Source: JAUIJL01 sp965366625
GTDB taxonomy: Bacteria; Acidobacteriota; Thermoanaerobaculia; Multivoradales; J023
Length of the DNA: 64,000 bases
Assembly: GCA_965366625.1 (NCBI GenBank)
Contig: CBDUGP010000007.1
Location: forward strand, 122,654 to 186,653
Direction: 5' to 3'
The notes beneath the pieces were generated by a model. It ran no database searches. It worked only from the letters and a program-made list of their open reading frames with translations, and had not been told where the DNA came from. The first letter of the stretch is position 1. Each line of letters starts with the position of its first letter. Of the stretch, positions 27,218 through 35,604 are shown piece after piece. The position numbers and the translations under genes were made by a program.

Positions 27218-28012
27218 ATGAAAACCAAGCCCTATACCCTGATCGTTTCGTTGACCGCCGCCCTGCTCGCGGTGGGCGTGCTCTCCACTGTTGCTCAGCC
27301 GGCAGTGGCTCAGCCGGCAGTGGCTCAGCCGGCAGTGGCTCAGCCGGCAGTTGCTCAGCCGGCAGTGGCCCAAGCTGTTTTTGGGTCTGCCGCTGAATCT
27401 ACGGAGAGCGTCACCCTGAGCGTCTCGGCACTCAACAGGGTCTTCGATTCGTTGGACACCGGTTTCGTGCCTATCGAGCAAGGTCCGGTAACGATCGTCA
27501 TCAGCTCCCCGGCCCATCGGTTGGAAGTTTTCGCCAACCGCATTTCCCTGGCGTCGAGTGAGTTTCATCAAGACGGCGTCGAGGTTCTATTCGAGGTCGA
27601 TTTGGAGGGTTGGGGAGATCTCATCGCCTCGGTCCAAACCGCGGTCGGCTCCACTCCCTACCAAGATCGAGTGGTCGTCGAGCGTCAATGGGTCAAGGCT
27701 GAGGCTGTGGTGAAGTTGGTGATCACCGAGACCGGCTACGACATGACCTTCTTGGAAGCCCTGACACCCACCGTCGGCTTCCAAATCGAGAGCAATATGG
27801 CGCGGGAGATCGTCGAAACCTGTTTGGCGTTCACAGCCCTCTTGCCCGGCCTCGGATGTGACGGGGTCTCGGCGTCATTGGCCCGCATCGAGGTTCCATT
27901 GCCGGCCGCCGGAACCCAATACGAAATTGACGCGTCCTTTCTTACGGAGCAAGAACGCGCTGTTTTAAATCAATTTGCCCTGCCGCCCATCAAACCAGAA
28001 ACTACGGGTTAG
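27218..28012 (+). CDS. Small exported protein with a tandem-repeat signal peptide
   Basis: The 264-residue product has a signal-peptide-like start (basic MKTKPY, hydrophobic TLIVSLTAALLAVGVLS) followed by five copies of a VAQPA-type pentapeptide, each containing an AVA/Q junction like a signal peptidase I site. The mature part is beta-rich with no recognised family; it has two Cys residues, at CLAF and GLGCDG. It begins one base after the GWxTD/VWFA stop and so is probably co-translated and functionally linked with it. Confidence 0.7.
   Translation: MKTKPYTLIVSLTAALLAVGVLSTVAQPAVAQPAVAQPAVAQPAVAQPAVAQAVFGSAAESTESVTLSVSALNRVFDSLDTGFVPIEQGPVTIVISSPAHRLEVFANRISLASSEFHQDGVEVLFEVDLEGWGDLIASVQTAVGSTPYQDRVVVERQWVKAEAVVKLVITETGYDMTFLEALTPTVGFQIESNMAREIVETCLAFTALLPGLGCDGVSASLARIEVPLPAAGTQYEIDASFLTEQERAVLNQFALPPIKPETTG
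27293..27367 (+). repeat. Five tandem 15-bp repeats in a signal-peptide coding region
   Basis: Five consecutive copies of GCTCAGCCGGCAGTG (27293, 27308, 27323, 27338, 27353), only the fourth differing by a final T. They encode AQPAV units in frame. Near-identity at the DNA level points to recent slippage or duplication. Confidence 0.95.
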
Positions 28013-28087
28013 TTCTTCTGGGCCCGGGTCGACGGGCCCAGAAGGGCTCGAGCCTGGGCAGGGCGATCACACCGGAGGACATGCTCA

Positions 28088-31000
28088 GTGGGAGCCCTGC
28101 TCAATCCATCCAACGCCCGTTGCCCAGCGCTTCTCTTGGTCGGTTTGCTGACGATGATGTCGGCGCCGGGCCAAGGTCAGACCTCCCCGGTGGGTCTCCA
28201 GGAAGAGCCGACCTTTTTTGCCGAAGGGGTCGTGGATCCCACGGCGTTGGACGAGGCGGCGCCGGAAGGGCTGCTTTCCATCGCCCTCGACCCCCTGAAC
28301 GCCGGGGTTGTTTATGCCGGAACCCGGGGTTGGGGCTTGGCGAAGAGCCTAGATCGAGGTTATTCGTGGTCCTCCGCCGGTCCTGAGCTGGAGGGGTTGT
28401 CGGTGACCGCGATTGCGGTCCATCCCAATGGGCGGGTGGTCTACGCGGGAACCCAAAGCCAGGGCGTTTTTCGATCCATCAACGGTGCGATTACCTTTCA
28501 GAACACCCAGAGCGGCCTTCCGGATCCGGAAATTCGGGATTTGGAGATTCACCCGTTCACCCCGCTGACTCTTTTTGCCGGCACTGCCGCCGGACTCGCC
28601 TGGAGCCAAGACGGGGGTAGCTCGTGGGGACTCTTTCCAGGTGGCGGGCCATTCGAGGTGGTGGATGTCGAGCTCTCGGTTTTGCGCCGTCAAGACGGCT
28701 CGGAGCTCCCGACGGAGCAAGAAACGACCCAATCCGAGCTCGAAATTGAACTCGAAAATACTTCGCCCTATGTGCTTTTCGTGACCGGCGATGATGCGGT
28801 TTGGGGGTGTGACTATGAGCCCTCTTGTCGGCCGATTTTAGATCGGCAACGAATGGCGGACCTGCTCGGACAGGCTCTCGATGCCGACGGTGGAGATCCG
28901 AGCGACGCCTTGCGAATCTTGGCCGGGCCCCAACCCCTCAAGCTGGCTATTTCCCCGTCCGACCCCCGAATCCTCTACGCGGCCTCACCCACGGGTCTGT
29001 TTCGCAGCCTCGACCGCGGACGCAGCTGGGCCGGTTTCTTCCGGCTTCAGGGCATCACGGCCCTCGGTGTTCATCCCGACGATGCTCGTTTCGTGTGGGC
29101 GGCGACCGACCAAGGCCTGTGGTTGAGCCGAGATGCAGGACTGGTTTTCGAGCAAATCGAAAGTGGATTCGATCTGCGGTTGACGGCCTTGGTGATTGAC
29201 CCATCGGATCCTGGGCTGCTTTTTGCCGGTAGTGACGACGGGCGGCTGTTGGTGGGTGAGAACGGTGCCTTTCGGACGGTGTCCCTGCGCTCCCAACAGG
29301 TCACGAGTGATCCCGGTCGACCGGCTCCGGGCCCACGCCTGAGCCGAATCCCGGCGCGTCCGGCCGGCTCTCCCCTATTTGGACCCCATGTCGATCAAAC
29401 CATCGACGTATTGGTAGCGGATCCGCGGTTCGCCCACATTCACTACGCCGGCACCCGTTACGGGGTATTTCGAAGCCATGATCAAGGGGCCACTTGGTCG
29501 GCGAGACGCGAGGGGCTTGGTGATCTCGATGTCTTCGATTTGGTGGTCGATTCCGCAGATTCCTATTCTCGCCGGCCGGAAGAGGAGGCGACTCTGATCG
29601 TCGCCACCAACGGATCGGGCATCTTCCGTAGCGAAACCTCAGGACGATCTTGGCAGCGAGTGAGGAGAGGGCCCGGGGATCCGGTGGTCCGGACCCTGGC
29701 AATCGACCCCGCGGATTCCGATTTTGTCTACGCCGGCACGCGCAGCCGGGGTATCTTCCGCAGCGTTGACGGCGGGCGAACCTGGAGACCCTCGGACGAG
29801 CAACCGAAGCAACCGGGAGGGCTTCGCGAGCGTGGCATCCGCGACCTCGTGGTGGCGGATCACCGAGTTATAGCGGCCACGGATTGGGGTGGCATCTTCT
29901 CCTCAGAGGATCGCGGTCTCACCTGGCGACGATTAGGGGGATTGTCGATCAACTCCAACCCGAATCTCGCGCGTCTGACGGACCTCGGGATCCACGCCAA
30001 GGCCTTGCATGCCAACACGCTGGTGGCGCATCCGAATCGGGACGGTTGGTTTCATGCGGGCACATCGCTGGGAATTTTCCGCAGCGAGGACGGCGGCGAG
30101 CAATGGCGCAGAGTGTTGGCCTGGCACAACGTCGCGACCTTGGCTCACCATCCGTCTCACTCCGATTTCCTGGTGGCCGGCACAGCACAGGGGGGAATCT
30201 TCAGCCAAGATGCCGGTGAGACTTGGAATCCTCTTCACCTGCAAGATCCGACTTCATCCTTAGCGTTTGATCCCGTCTATTCCTCGCGGGCTTTCGCCGG
30301 CAACGATCACGGTGAGGTGATTGAGCTGGACGCTGATCTCAAGCGCCTCGAGAGACGTCGGATTGCCCGTCCGGACATTAACCCGGCACCCGGTCGGAGC
30401 GAGATTCCGCTGACGGACGCAGCTCGAGAGGTGGCCCCTTGGCAGGACGCCCGCCGCGACCTCAGACGCCGGATCTTGTCTTGGCTGGCGACCGCGCCGG
30501 AGCAAGAGCTGGGAATCGAGGATATGCGGGCGATGACCTTGTTGGCCCTGGAATCGTATTTGCGAGGTGAAACGGTGATTTCGGAGTCCGATCTCCGACT
30601 TCAGGACGCCTCCACCAGACTGATGAAACGGCTGCGCCGGCTGCAAGAACAATATGTGAGCCGTTGGGGAGTGGAGCGAATGTCAATCGATCCCACTTCC
30701 CGCTTCTTGGCGGTTGAATATTTTTGGGACGACGGCACCCAAGGCCACTCTGAGATTCGAGTGTTCGATCTCAGGCGCTCGCGACTTTATGAGCCGTCGG
30801 CGTTTGTCGATGTCGGGCCGTCCATTTGGTGGAAGGAGCTTCACGATCGATTCCGGCGGCCGGAAGCTTGGGAGCCGCGACAGGTGCTTTCGGGCGCGGG
30901 TCGATTTCTGGGTTGGAGCGTGGACGGTTCCGCGCTGATCAGCCAAAACGAGTGGGATCAAATCACCCTGTGGCCGGTGGGGTCCGACTCTGCCGTTGGC

Positions 31001-32230
31001 GGCGAGGCCAAAACTCTTCGGGGTTTGTCCTCGCCGGTCTTGGATGCCTCCTTAGATCCCAGCGGTTCCTTGTTGGCGCTCGTCGGCCTCGACGGTCGGC
31101 CCTTGTGGGTCGATTTAAGGACCGGCTCGCGGCGTTTGCTGACCCGAGAGATCTTGGACGGTGGAATTCGCCATGTGGCTATGTCGAGCCACGGTGTGGT
31201 CACCGCCGGCGCCGACGGCACGGTCCGGCGTTGGACCTTGGACGGTCAAGACACGACCGTGATTTCCGATACCGAGGGCTTCGACCATGTGGAGCGTTCA
31301 CCGGACGGTCGATGGTGGTTGCTCGGGCGCAACAACGAACGTCGAGGAGAACCGGAAGACGGCCTATGGGAACGCACCTACATTCTGGATCTCGCCGATC
31401 CCAATTTGGTGGTCCATCGCGTGGGCGAGGGTCGTTTGTGGTCGGGAATCCGTTGGAGCCCGGATCATCAGTGGGCGGCCTTGGTCCACGGCACCCAAGG
31501 CTCTTCCTTGCTCGTGCACTTGAAAAGTGCCGACTCTGGGGGACGCCCGCCGGCGGCTCACGAGCTCGGAGTCACCTCTTACCTGCACTTCGATCCGCTC
31601 TCTCCGCTATTGCTCACCTCAAACGCCCTCTGGGTGCTCGGGCGGTCGCCTCAGATTCACCAAGAAAAGCGACGGGTTTCGCCATCCGTCGTCTTTGCCT
31701 ATCCGGATTCCCAAAGCTTCTGGCGACGATTCGGCCGACGTCCGCCGACGGAATCTACCCACGGTTTTCCTTCCGCCCTGCCCTCCCCTCGGCTCGATGG
31801 CCAAGCTGCCAACCCTTTCAGAGGCTGGCCGGAGGGATTCCGTCATGAGCTGCACAGTGCCGACGGCCGTTGGATTTTGGGCATAGATCAAAAGGGTCGG
31901 TTGGCTATTTCTTATTTTGGAATTCGTACCCAAAGGTCTCAAACGGATGAAATCTCGCATGCCGATGTGGTCGGCTCCCAATTGGTCAACCTAAGCCGCT
32001 ATCATTTTTCCGGCTCCGGCCGGTCGCCGTCCGACCATTGGCCCCTCAGTCTCACTCGCCATGTGCCTTGGGACTCACGGTCCTTCGGCGATTTTCTGAC
32101 TTGGGGTTGTGCCATGGCTGGGCGAAATCTCAACGCGCGAGAATGGCAGCGCTTTTTCGGCGACGAGCCCCACGCGGCAACTTGTCGCTTTCCGAGAGTC
32201 GGCGGAAAAGGCGCGCTCGCAGCGCGATGA
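28088..32230 (+). CDS. Exported BNR/sortilin-like and WD40-like beta-propeller protein
   Basis: The 1380-residue product starts at GTG 28088 (GGAGGA 8 bases upstream) with a signal-peptide-like segment (about 12-30). Residues 50-760 contain repeated Asp-box/BNR units, each with a VYAGT-like strand, GIFRS-like strand and SxDxGxxW box (SLDRGRSW, SHDQGATW, SVDGGRTW, SEDGGEQW, SQDAGETW). A linker of about 160 residues is followed by WD40-type repeats (about 870-1180). The C-terminus carries CAMAGRNLNAREWQRFFGDE near 1340, resembling the tail of bacterial nSTAND-WD40 proteins, but there is no NTPase domain. The last codons lie inside a dispersed repeat. It is likely an extracytoplasmic binding protein. 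Confidence 0.8.
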   Translation: MGALLNPSNARCPALLLVGLLTMMSAPGQGQTSPVGLQEEPTFFAEGVVDPTALDEAAPEGLLSIALDPLNAGVVYAGTRGWGLAKSLDRGYSWSSAGPELEGLSVTAIAVHPNGRVVYAGTQSQGVFRSINGAITFQNTQSGLPDPEIRDLEIHPFTPLTLFAGTAAGLAWSQDGGSSWGLFPGGGPFEVVDVELSVLRRQDGSELPTEQETTQSELEIELENTSPYVLFVTGDDAVWGCDYEPSCRPILDRQRMADLLGQALDADGGDPSDALRILAGPQPLKLAISPSDPRILYAASPTGLFRSLDRGRSWAGFFRLQGITALGVHPDDARFVWAATDQGLWLSRDAGLVFEQIESGFDLRLTALVIDPSDPGLLFAGSDDGRLLVGENGAFRTVSLRSQQVTSDPGRPAPGPRLSRIPARPAGSPLFGPHVDQTIDVLVADPRFAHIHYAGTRYGVFRSHDQGATWSARREGLGDLDVFDLVVDSADSYSRRPEEEATLIVATNGSGIFRSETSGRSWQRVRRGPGDPVVRTLAIDPADSDFVYAGTRSRGIFRSVDGGRTWRPSDEQPKQPGGLRERGIRDLVVADHRVIAATDWGGIFSSEDRGLTWRRLGGLSINSNPNLARLTDLGIHAKALHANTLVAHPNRDGWFHAGTSLGIFRSEDGGEQWRRVLAWHNVATLAHHPSHSDFLVAGTAQGGIFSQDAGETWNPLHLQDPTSSLAFDPVYSSRAFAGNDHGEVIELDADLKRLERRRIARPDINPAPGRSEIPLTDAAREVAPWQDARRDLRRRILSWLATAPEQELGIEDMRAMTLLALESYLRGETVISESDLRLQDASTRLMKRLRRLQEQYVSRWGVERMSIDPTSRFLAVEYFWDDGTQGHSEIRVFDLRRSRLYEPSAFVDVGPSIWWKELHDRFRRPEAWEPRQVLSGAGRFLGWSVDGSALISQNEWDQITLWPVGSDSAVGGEAKTLRGLSSPVLDASLDPSGSLLALVGLDGRPLWVDLRTGSRRLLTREILDGGIRHVAMSSHGVVTAGADGTVRRWTLDGQDTTVISDTEGFDHVERSPDGRWWLLGRNNERRGEPEDGLWERTYILDLADPNLVVHRVGEGRLWSGIRWSPDHQWAALVHGTQGSSLLVHLKSADSGGRPPAAHELGVTSYLHFDPLSPLLLTSNALWVLGRSPQIHQEKRRVSPSVVFAYPDSQSFWRRFGRRPPTESTHGFPSALPSPRLDGQAANPFRGWPEGFRHELHSADGRWILGIDQKGRLAISYFGIRTQRSQTDEISHADVVGSQLVNLSRYHFSGSGRSPSDHWPLSLTRHVPWDSRSFGDFLTWGCAMAGRNLNAREWQRFFGDEPHAATCRFPRVGGKGALAAR

Positions 32231-32251
32231 GACTTTTGCCACAGCCTCTTA
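32196..32251 (+). repeat. Dispersed short repeat, copy 1 (spans the end of the BNR/WD40 gene)
   Basis: This 56-base segment matches, in opposite orientation, 63911-63980: the blocks GAGTCGGCGGAAAAGGC, GCAGCGCGATGAGACTT and GCCACAGCCT are all shared, with a 14-base length difference in between. Here the stop codon of the propeller gene (32228-32230) falls inside the second block. Confidence 0.8.
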
Positions 32252-32310
32252 AGCTAAGGATCGATGGTAGCGCGCGGCGGGCCGAATCGTTTCGAACCCG
32301 GGTCTTCAGG

Positions 32311-33216
32311 TTAGGGGCGACCCCGAGAGGCGCGAAAGGCGTCGGTGGTAAACAGGCCGAGCGCGATCCAGATAAAAACAAAAGCGATCAAGTGAACCGT
32401 GCCGAAAGGCTCGTCATAAATCACAACAGCCAGCAAGAATTGGCACGTCGGAGCAATGTACTGCAGGATGCCGACCATCGACAGGCTCAGTCGACGGGCT
32501 CCATGGGTGAAACACAGCAAGGGGGCGGCCGTGATCACACCGGTGAGCACCAGCAGTAGGTCGATCGTCCAGCCTTGATGGCCCCATGCTCCGCCGGCTC
32601 CGCCTTGGCCGTGTAACTGGGCCAGGTAGAGCACGGCGATCGGACTCAAGAGCCAGGTTTCGAGGGCGAGTCCTTGTTCGGGGGTGGCGTCGACGGTTTT
32701 GCGCAACAGCCCGTAGAAACCAAAAGTCACCGCCAGCACCAAAGATATCCAGGGCACATGGCCGAGCTGCCAAGTCATCAGCGAAACCCCCAGGGCGGCG
32801 ATGGCGACCGAGACCTTCTGTTTGGGGCGTAGGGTCTCACCGAGGAACAACATGCCGAGCAGGATGTTGACCAGGGGGTTGATGAAATAACCCAGGCTGG
32901 CGTGCAGGATCCGATCCGTGGCCACGGCCCAGATATAAAAGAACCAATTGGAGCCGATCAACGCTGTGGTCAGCAGCAGGGTCGCCAGGGTGCGTGGCCT
33001 GCTGAGCAGATTCCGGAGATCTGTGACCTGTCGGCCCAAGATCAAAATCGGAACGATCAAGACTGCGCACCAAAGCACCCGATGAGCGAGCAGCTCTCGG
33101 GAAGGAACCGCGCTGAGATATTTCCAGAAAATGGGGGAGAGACCCCAGATCAGGAAAGCCGCAACAGCGAACATAAAACCCGACCGTATCTCGGACGAGC
33201 CGGAGGCTGGAGTCAT
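32311..33216 (-). CDS. rarD: EamA-family transporter RarD
   Basis: This is a ten-segment inner-membrane transporter of the DMT/EamA superfamily, RarD branch (chloramphenicol-sensitivity type). The 301-residue product shows the RarD signatures FLIWGLSPIFWKYL near 21, SRELLAHRVLWC near 39, NWFFYIWAV near 90, LGYFINPLVNILLGMLFLGE near 108 and VGILQYIAPTCQFLL near 252. The transported compound is not known for the family. It is convergent with the BNR/WD40 gene. Confidence 0.93.
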   Translation of the reverse strand: MTPASGSSEIRSGFMFAVAAFLIWGLSPIFWKYLSAVPSRELLAHRVLWCAVLIVPILILGRQVTDLRNLLSRPRTLATLLLTTALIGSNWFFYIWAVATDRILHASLGYFINPLVNILLGMLFLGETLRPKQKVSVAIAALGVSLMTWQLGHVPWISLVLAVTFGFYGLLRKTVDATPEQGLALETWLLSPIAVLYLAQLHGQGGAGGAWGHQGWTIDLLLVLTGVITAAPLLCFTHGARRLSLSMVGILQYIAPTCQFLLAVVIYDEPFGTVHLIAFVFIWIALGLFTTDAFRASRGRP

Positions 33217-33360
33217 TGAGGGTCTCCCATCGAGATCCGGCTAGTAGAAGGGTCTAGCGAGGACGTAGCCAATTGGGCGGGATCTTGTTGCGCTCGAAGC
33301 GAGTCAGCGGTGGAAGGGATCAGCCCCGGAACTATATGCCCGAAAGGGCTTGGTCTGCCA

Positions 33361-33411
33361 ACGGGCTCAGGCGGACAACGGGCTCAGGCAGACAACGGGC
33401 TCAGGCAGACA
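33361..33411. repeat. Three tandem 17-bp repeats
   Basis: ACGGGCTCAGGC(A/G)GACA occurs three times in a row at 33361, 33378 and 33395, followed by a partial copy. It lies just downstream of the terminator of the protease gene (minus strand), outside any gene. Direct and immediately adjacent, it is a slippage-type tandem, not a CRISPR unit. Confidence 0.85.
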
Positions 33412-33430
33412 ACGGCTCGGCCGCGGGTAT

Positions 33431-33460
33431 AAAAAAACGCCCCCCTTTCGGGGAGCGTTA
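33431..33460 (-). terminator. Rho-independent terminator of the S1 protease gene
   Basis: On the minus strand, AACGCTCCCC pairs with GGGGGGCGTT (with a minor offset) around GAAA and is followed by seven T. It lies 42 bases after the protease stop at 33502. Confidence 0.85.
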
Positions 33461-33501
33461 TCGAGTCGGCGCCCTGAGTCGGGCTCAGGGCAGCTGGACC
33501 T

Positions 33502-35298
33502 TTACGGGCAGGTAGCGAAGGCTTCCGTGTCGGTAATCGCAGGGGCAGCCGTACCCAAGGGATTCTCATAGCACTGCACTGAACCCGTTTCGGTGTCGGT
33601 AACCCTCAGGGTGTATTCCACGTTGGTCGTAGCGGCACTAAAGACCCAGAAATGATTATTGATAGCGCAGGCATCGAGCACCTTCACCAACAACTCCCAG
33701 TTGTCCGGGTCGAAGAAGTAGAACAAACCCGAGTCGGATGATTGGATATCCGTGCTGCCGTTCAAACGTGCCACGATGGCCGAGCCTTCTCCGCCGACAA
33801 AGTCTTTGTAGTCCACATCGACCTGGAACCGACCATCGACCAGGCAGAAAGTGTTGGAATCCTCCACGCAAGCGAAGGGCGTGGTGTCGGCGCAAGAGCC
33901 GGTACCCCCGCCTCCCCCACCCCCCCCGCCACCACCACCGCCCCCGCCACCACCGCCGACATCCGAGGCGTCGATGCCTTGCAGGGTGGTGGCTTGGGTG
34001 TTGCCAGGATCGAGGATTGAAGCGGTTCCAACCTGGAATTGTGAGCTGATCCGTCCATACCAATCTTCGAGATCGTTGCTACAAGCGGCCAGCCCGCCGA
34101 AAAGCGTGCCGACGACCAGCTTGGAGCTTCGATCGAACAGTGGGCTGCCGGAAGAACCGGGTTCGGTGGTGCCGACATCCCAGTCTTCGACTTGCCACAC
34201 CGTGTTGGATCCGACCTCGAAAAGATCGATGGCATTCGGAGCATCGTTGTCGAAGCTGATCGATTTCTCGTCGGTGCTCGGGTGGTGGATTCCGACGGTC
34301 TGTGCCGGCGTATTGCCCGACGCGTCCCAGCCTGCGTAGTAGACGTTGTAGGAAGTCGGCGGAGTGTCGTTCAGCTCGAGCAAGGCGACATCGGTGCTGA
34401 ACTCCGAAAATAGGAGGCTCGCGCCGTTCTGATTGTCGGACAAACTGGCTCCGGAGGTGGCCCCGCAGGTGGGCATTTGGTAATTCCAGTAGACCACCAT
34501 ATTCGGGAAGGTGGTGCTGCAGTGGTTGGCGGTCAGGAAGAGAGGGCGTCCGTCCTGTTGGGTGTTGTTGATCAGCGACCCGGTGCAAGTAAAGAAACCG
34601 TTTATGGTGTAAACGGCGACGGCACGAATTTGGTCGGCGAAAGGATCACCTTCCGGACAGGCCACGTCGACATTGCAGGCGCCCCGCTTTTCGACTTCGC
34701 CGAACATCCGGTAGCCGTGGTTGACCCGAGTGAGCTTCACCCGTGACATTTCGGCGAATTCGGCCGGCTCATGGAGTTCGACGACGATCTCAGAGCCGAG
34801 GATGATAGATGTCCAAAGCTCCCCTAGCTCATTGATGTGATGGTCCTCGTAAGGGCCTTGTACCTGGCGTCCGTCCGGAGAGTAAATCCACAGCCCGGCG
34901 CCTTTCGGCAGATCGATTTCGCCGAAGGTCAGGTTGAGGCTCAGGGCGGAAGGTGACTCAATACGCAATCGCCAAAGGCGAGAGCCGTCGGCGAGGGTTT
35001 GCCAGGTACCCGAATTCAGCAGGTCGTGATCCACCTCGATCGGTGTGGCGAATCGGGTGGGGCCAGGTTGACCGCTGGCTTCCTGAGCCGCGTCTTGGAA
35101 GCGTCGATACTCCAGATCCTTGGCCATGACGACAGCTCGCTGAACGTCCTGAATGGAATTGACGCGTTTCTCGAAGCTGACCGGCTGCCGAGTTGTCCAA
35201 GCGGAAGCCGGCAATGCGACCCCCACCAACAGCGCGGCACCGACCAACGAAGCCGCAGAGCGGCTCGCGATCCGGCGGATAAATTGGGATGAACTCAT
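33502..35298 (-). CDS. Secreted trypsin-like (S1/lysyl-endopeptidase-like) protease with poly-Gly linker and C-terminal beta domain
   Basis: The 598-residue product has a signal peptide (about 15-33, ending PASA), a propeptide-like region to about 210, then an S1-type protease core: His in LTANHC near 259, Asp in TDVALLEL near 304, Ser in EPGSSGSPLF near 382, plus several paired Cys. A run of exactly 18 Gly codons (33904-33957) links it to a C-terminal domain of about 130 residues (CFVEDSNTFCL-like start, FYFFDPDNWELLVKVLDAC, NVEYTLRVTDTETG). That domain recurs at the C-termini of secreted proteins in Acidobacteriota. GAAGGAG precedes ATG 35298. A terminator follows. Confidence 0.88.
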   Translation of the reverse strand: MSSSQFIRRIASRSAASLVGAALLVGVALPASAWTTRQPVSFEKRVNSIQDVQRAVVMAKDLEYRRFQDAAQEASGQPGPTRFATPIEVDHDLLNSGTWQTLADGSRLWRLRIESPSALSLNLTFGEIDLPKGAGLWIYSPDGRQVQGPYEDHHINELGELWTSIILGSEIVVELHEPAEFAEMSRVKLTRVNHGYRMFGEVEKRGACNVDVACPEGDPFADQIRAVAVYTINGFFTCTGSLINNTQQDGRPLFLTANHCSTTFPNMVVYWNYQMPTCGATSGASLSDNQNGASLLFSEFSTDVALLELNDTPPTSYNVYYAGWDASGNTPAQTVGIHHPSTDEKSISFDNDAPNAIDLFEVGSNTVWQVEDWDVGTTEPGSSGSPLFDRSSKLVVGTLFGGLAACSNDLEDWYGRISSQFQVGTASILDPGNTQATTLQGIDASDVGGGGGGGGGGGGGGGGGGTGSCADTTPFACVEDSNTFCLVDGRFQVDVDYKDFVGGEGSAIVARLNGSTDIQSSDSGLFYFFDPDNWELLVKVLDACAINNHFWVFSAATTNVEYTLRVTDTETGSVQCYENPLGTAAPAITDTEAFATCP

Positions 35299-35604
35299 AT
35301 CTTCTCCTTCAGTGAGCGTCTTCTAGGGCGGAATCGCCCGGCTGAATAGAAGAGCAGGGCGGGTCATAGAATCTCTTGCTGATGGCGGGGCGCCAAATGC
35401 GGAACGCGATACGGACGCGGCAGCCTATAGCGAGACCGAAAGATTCTAACCGAGAGGACAGCCTTATGCCACGGAAACATGTTTTTTCCGGCATTTATCG
35501 CGTTGCTCCAAGCAATGCCATAAACTACTGGGTGGCAAAGTTTTCGTGGCTCATCCCGCGCAACCGGGACGAGCCGGTCTGGCAAAGAACGAAAGGGTGA
35601 ATCT
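35299..35604. other. Divergent intergenic region with a possible small gene
   Basis: About 306 bases between the start of the secreted protease (minus) and the unknown plus-strand gene at 35605. Promoters for both directions must lie here. The plus-strand half contains the 44-codon frame described next. Confidence 0.5.
35466..35600 (+). CDS. Possible 44-residue basic protein upstream of the unknown gene at 35605
   Basis: An ATG at 35466 is preceded by GAGAGGA at a 7-base distance and opens a 44-codon frame ending in TGA at 35598-35600, four bases before the next gene. The product is basic and Trp-rich (MPRKHVFSGIYRV, NYWVAKFSWLIPRNRDEPVWQ). No family is recognised. The good ribosome site and tight coupling support it, but its small size leaves it unproven. 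Confidence 0.45.
   Translation: MPRKHVFSGIYRVAPSNAINYWVAKFSWLIPRNRDEPVWQRTKG

Noticed and set aside
27293..27367. CRISPR-like repeats
   Set aside because: No spacers; the units encode signal-peptide pentapeptides.
30826..31848. A 340-codon plus-strand frame within the BNR/WD40 gene
   Set aside because: Arg/Gly/Ser-rich out-of-frame shadow of the repeat protein.
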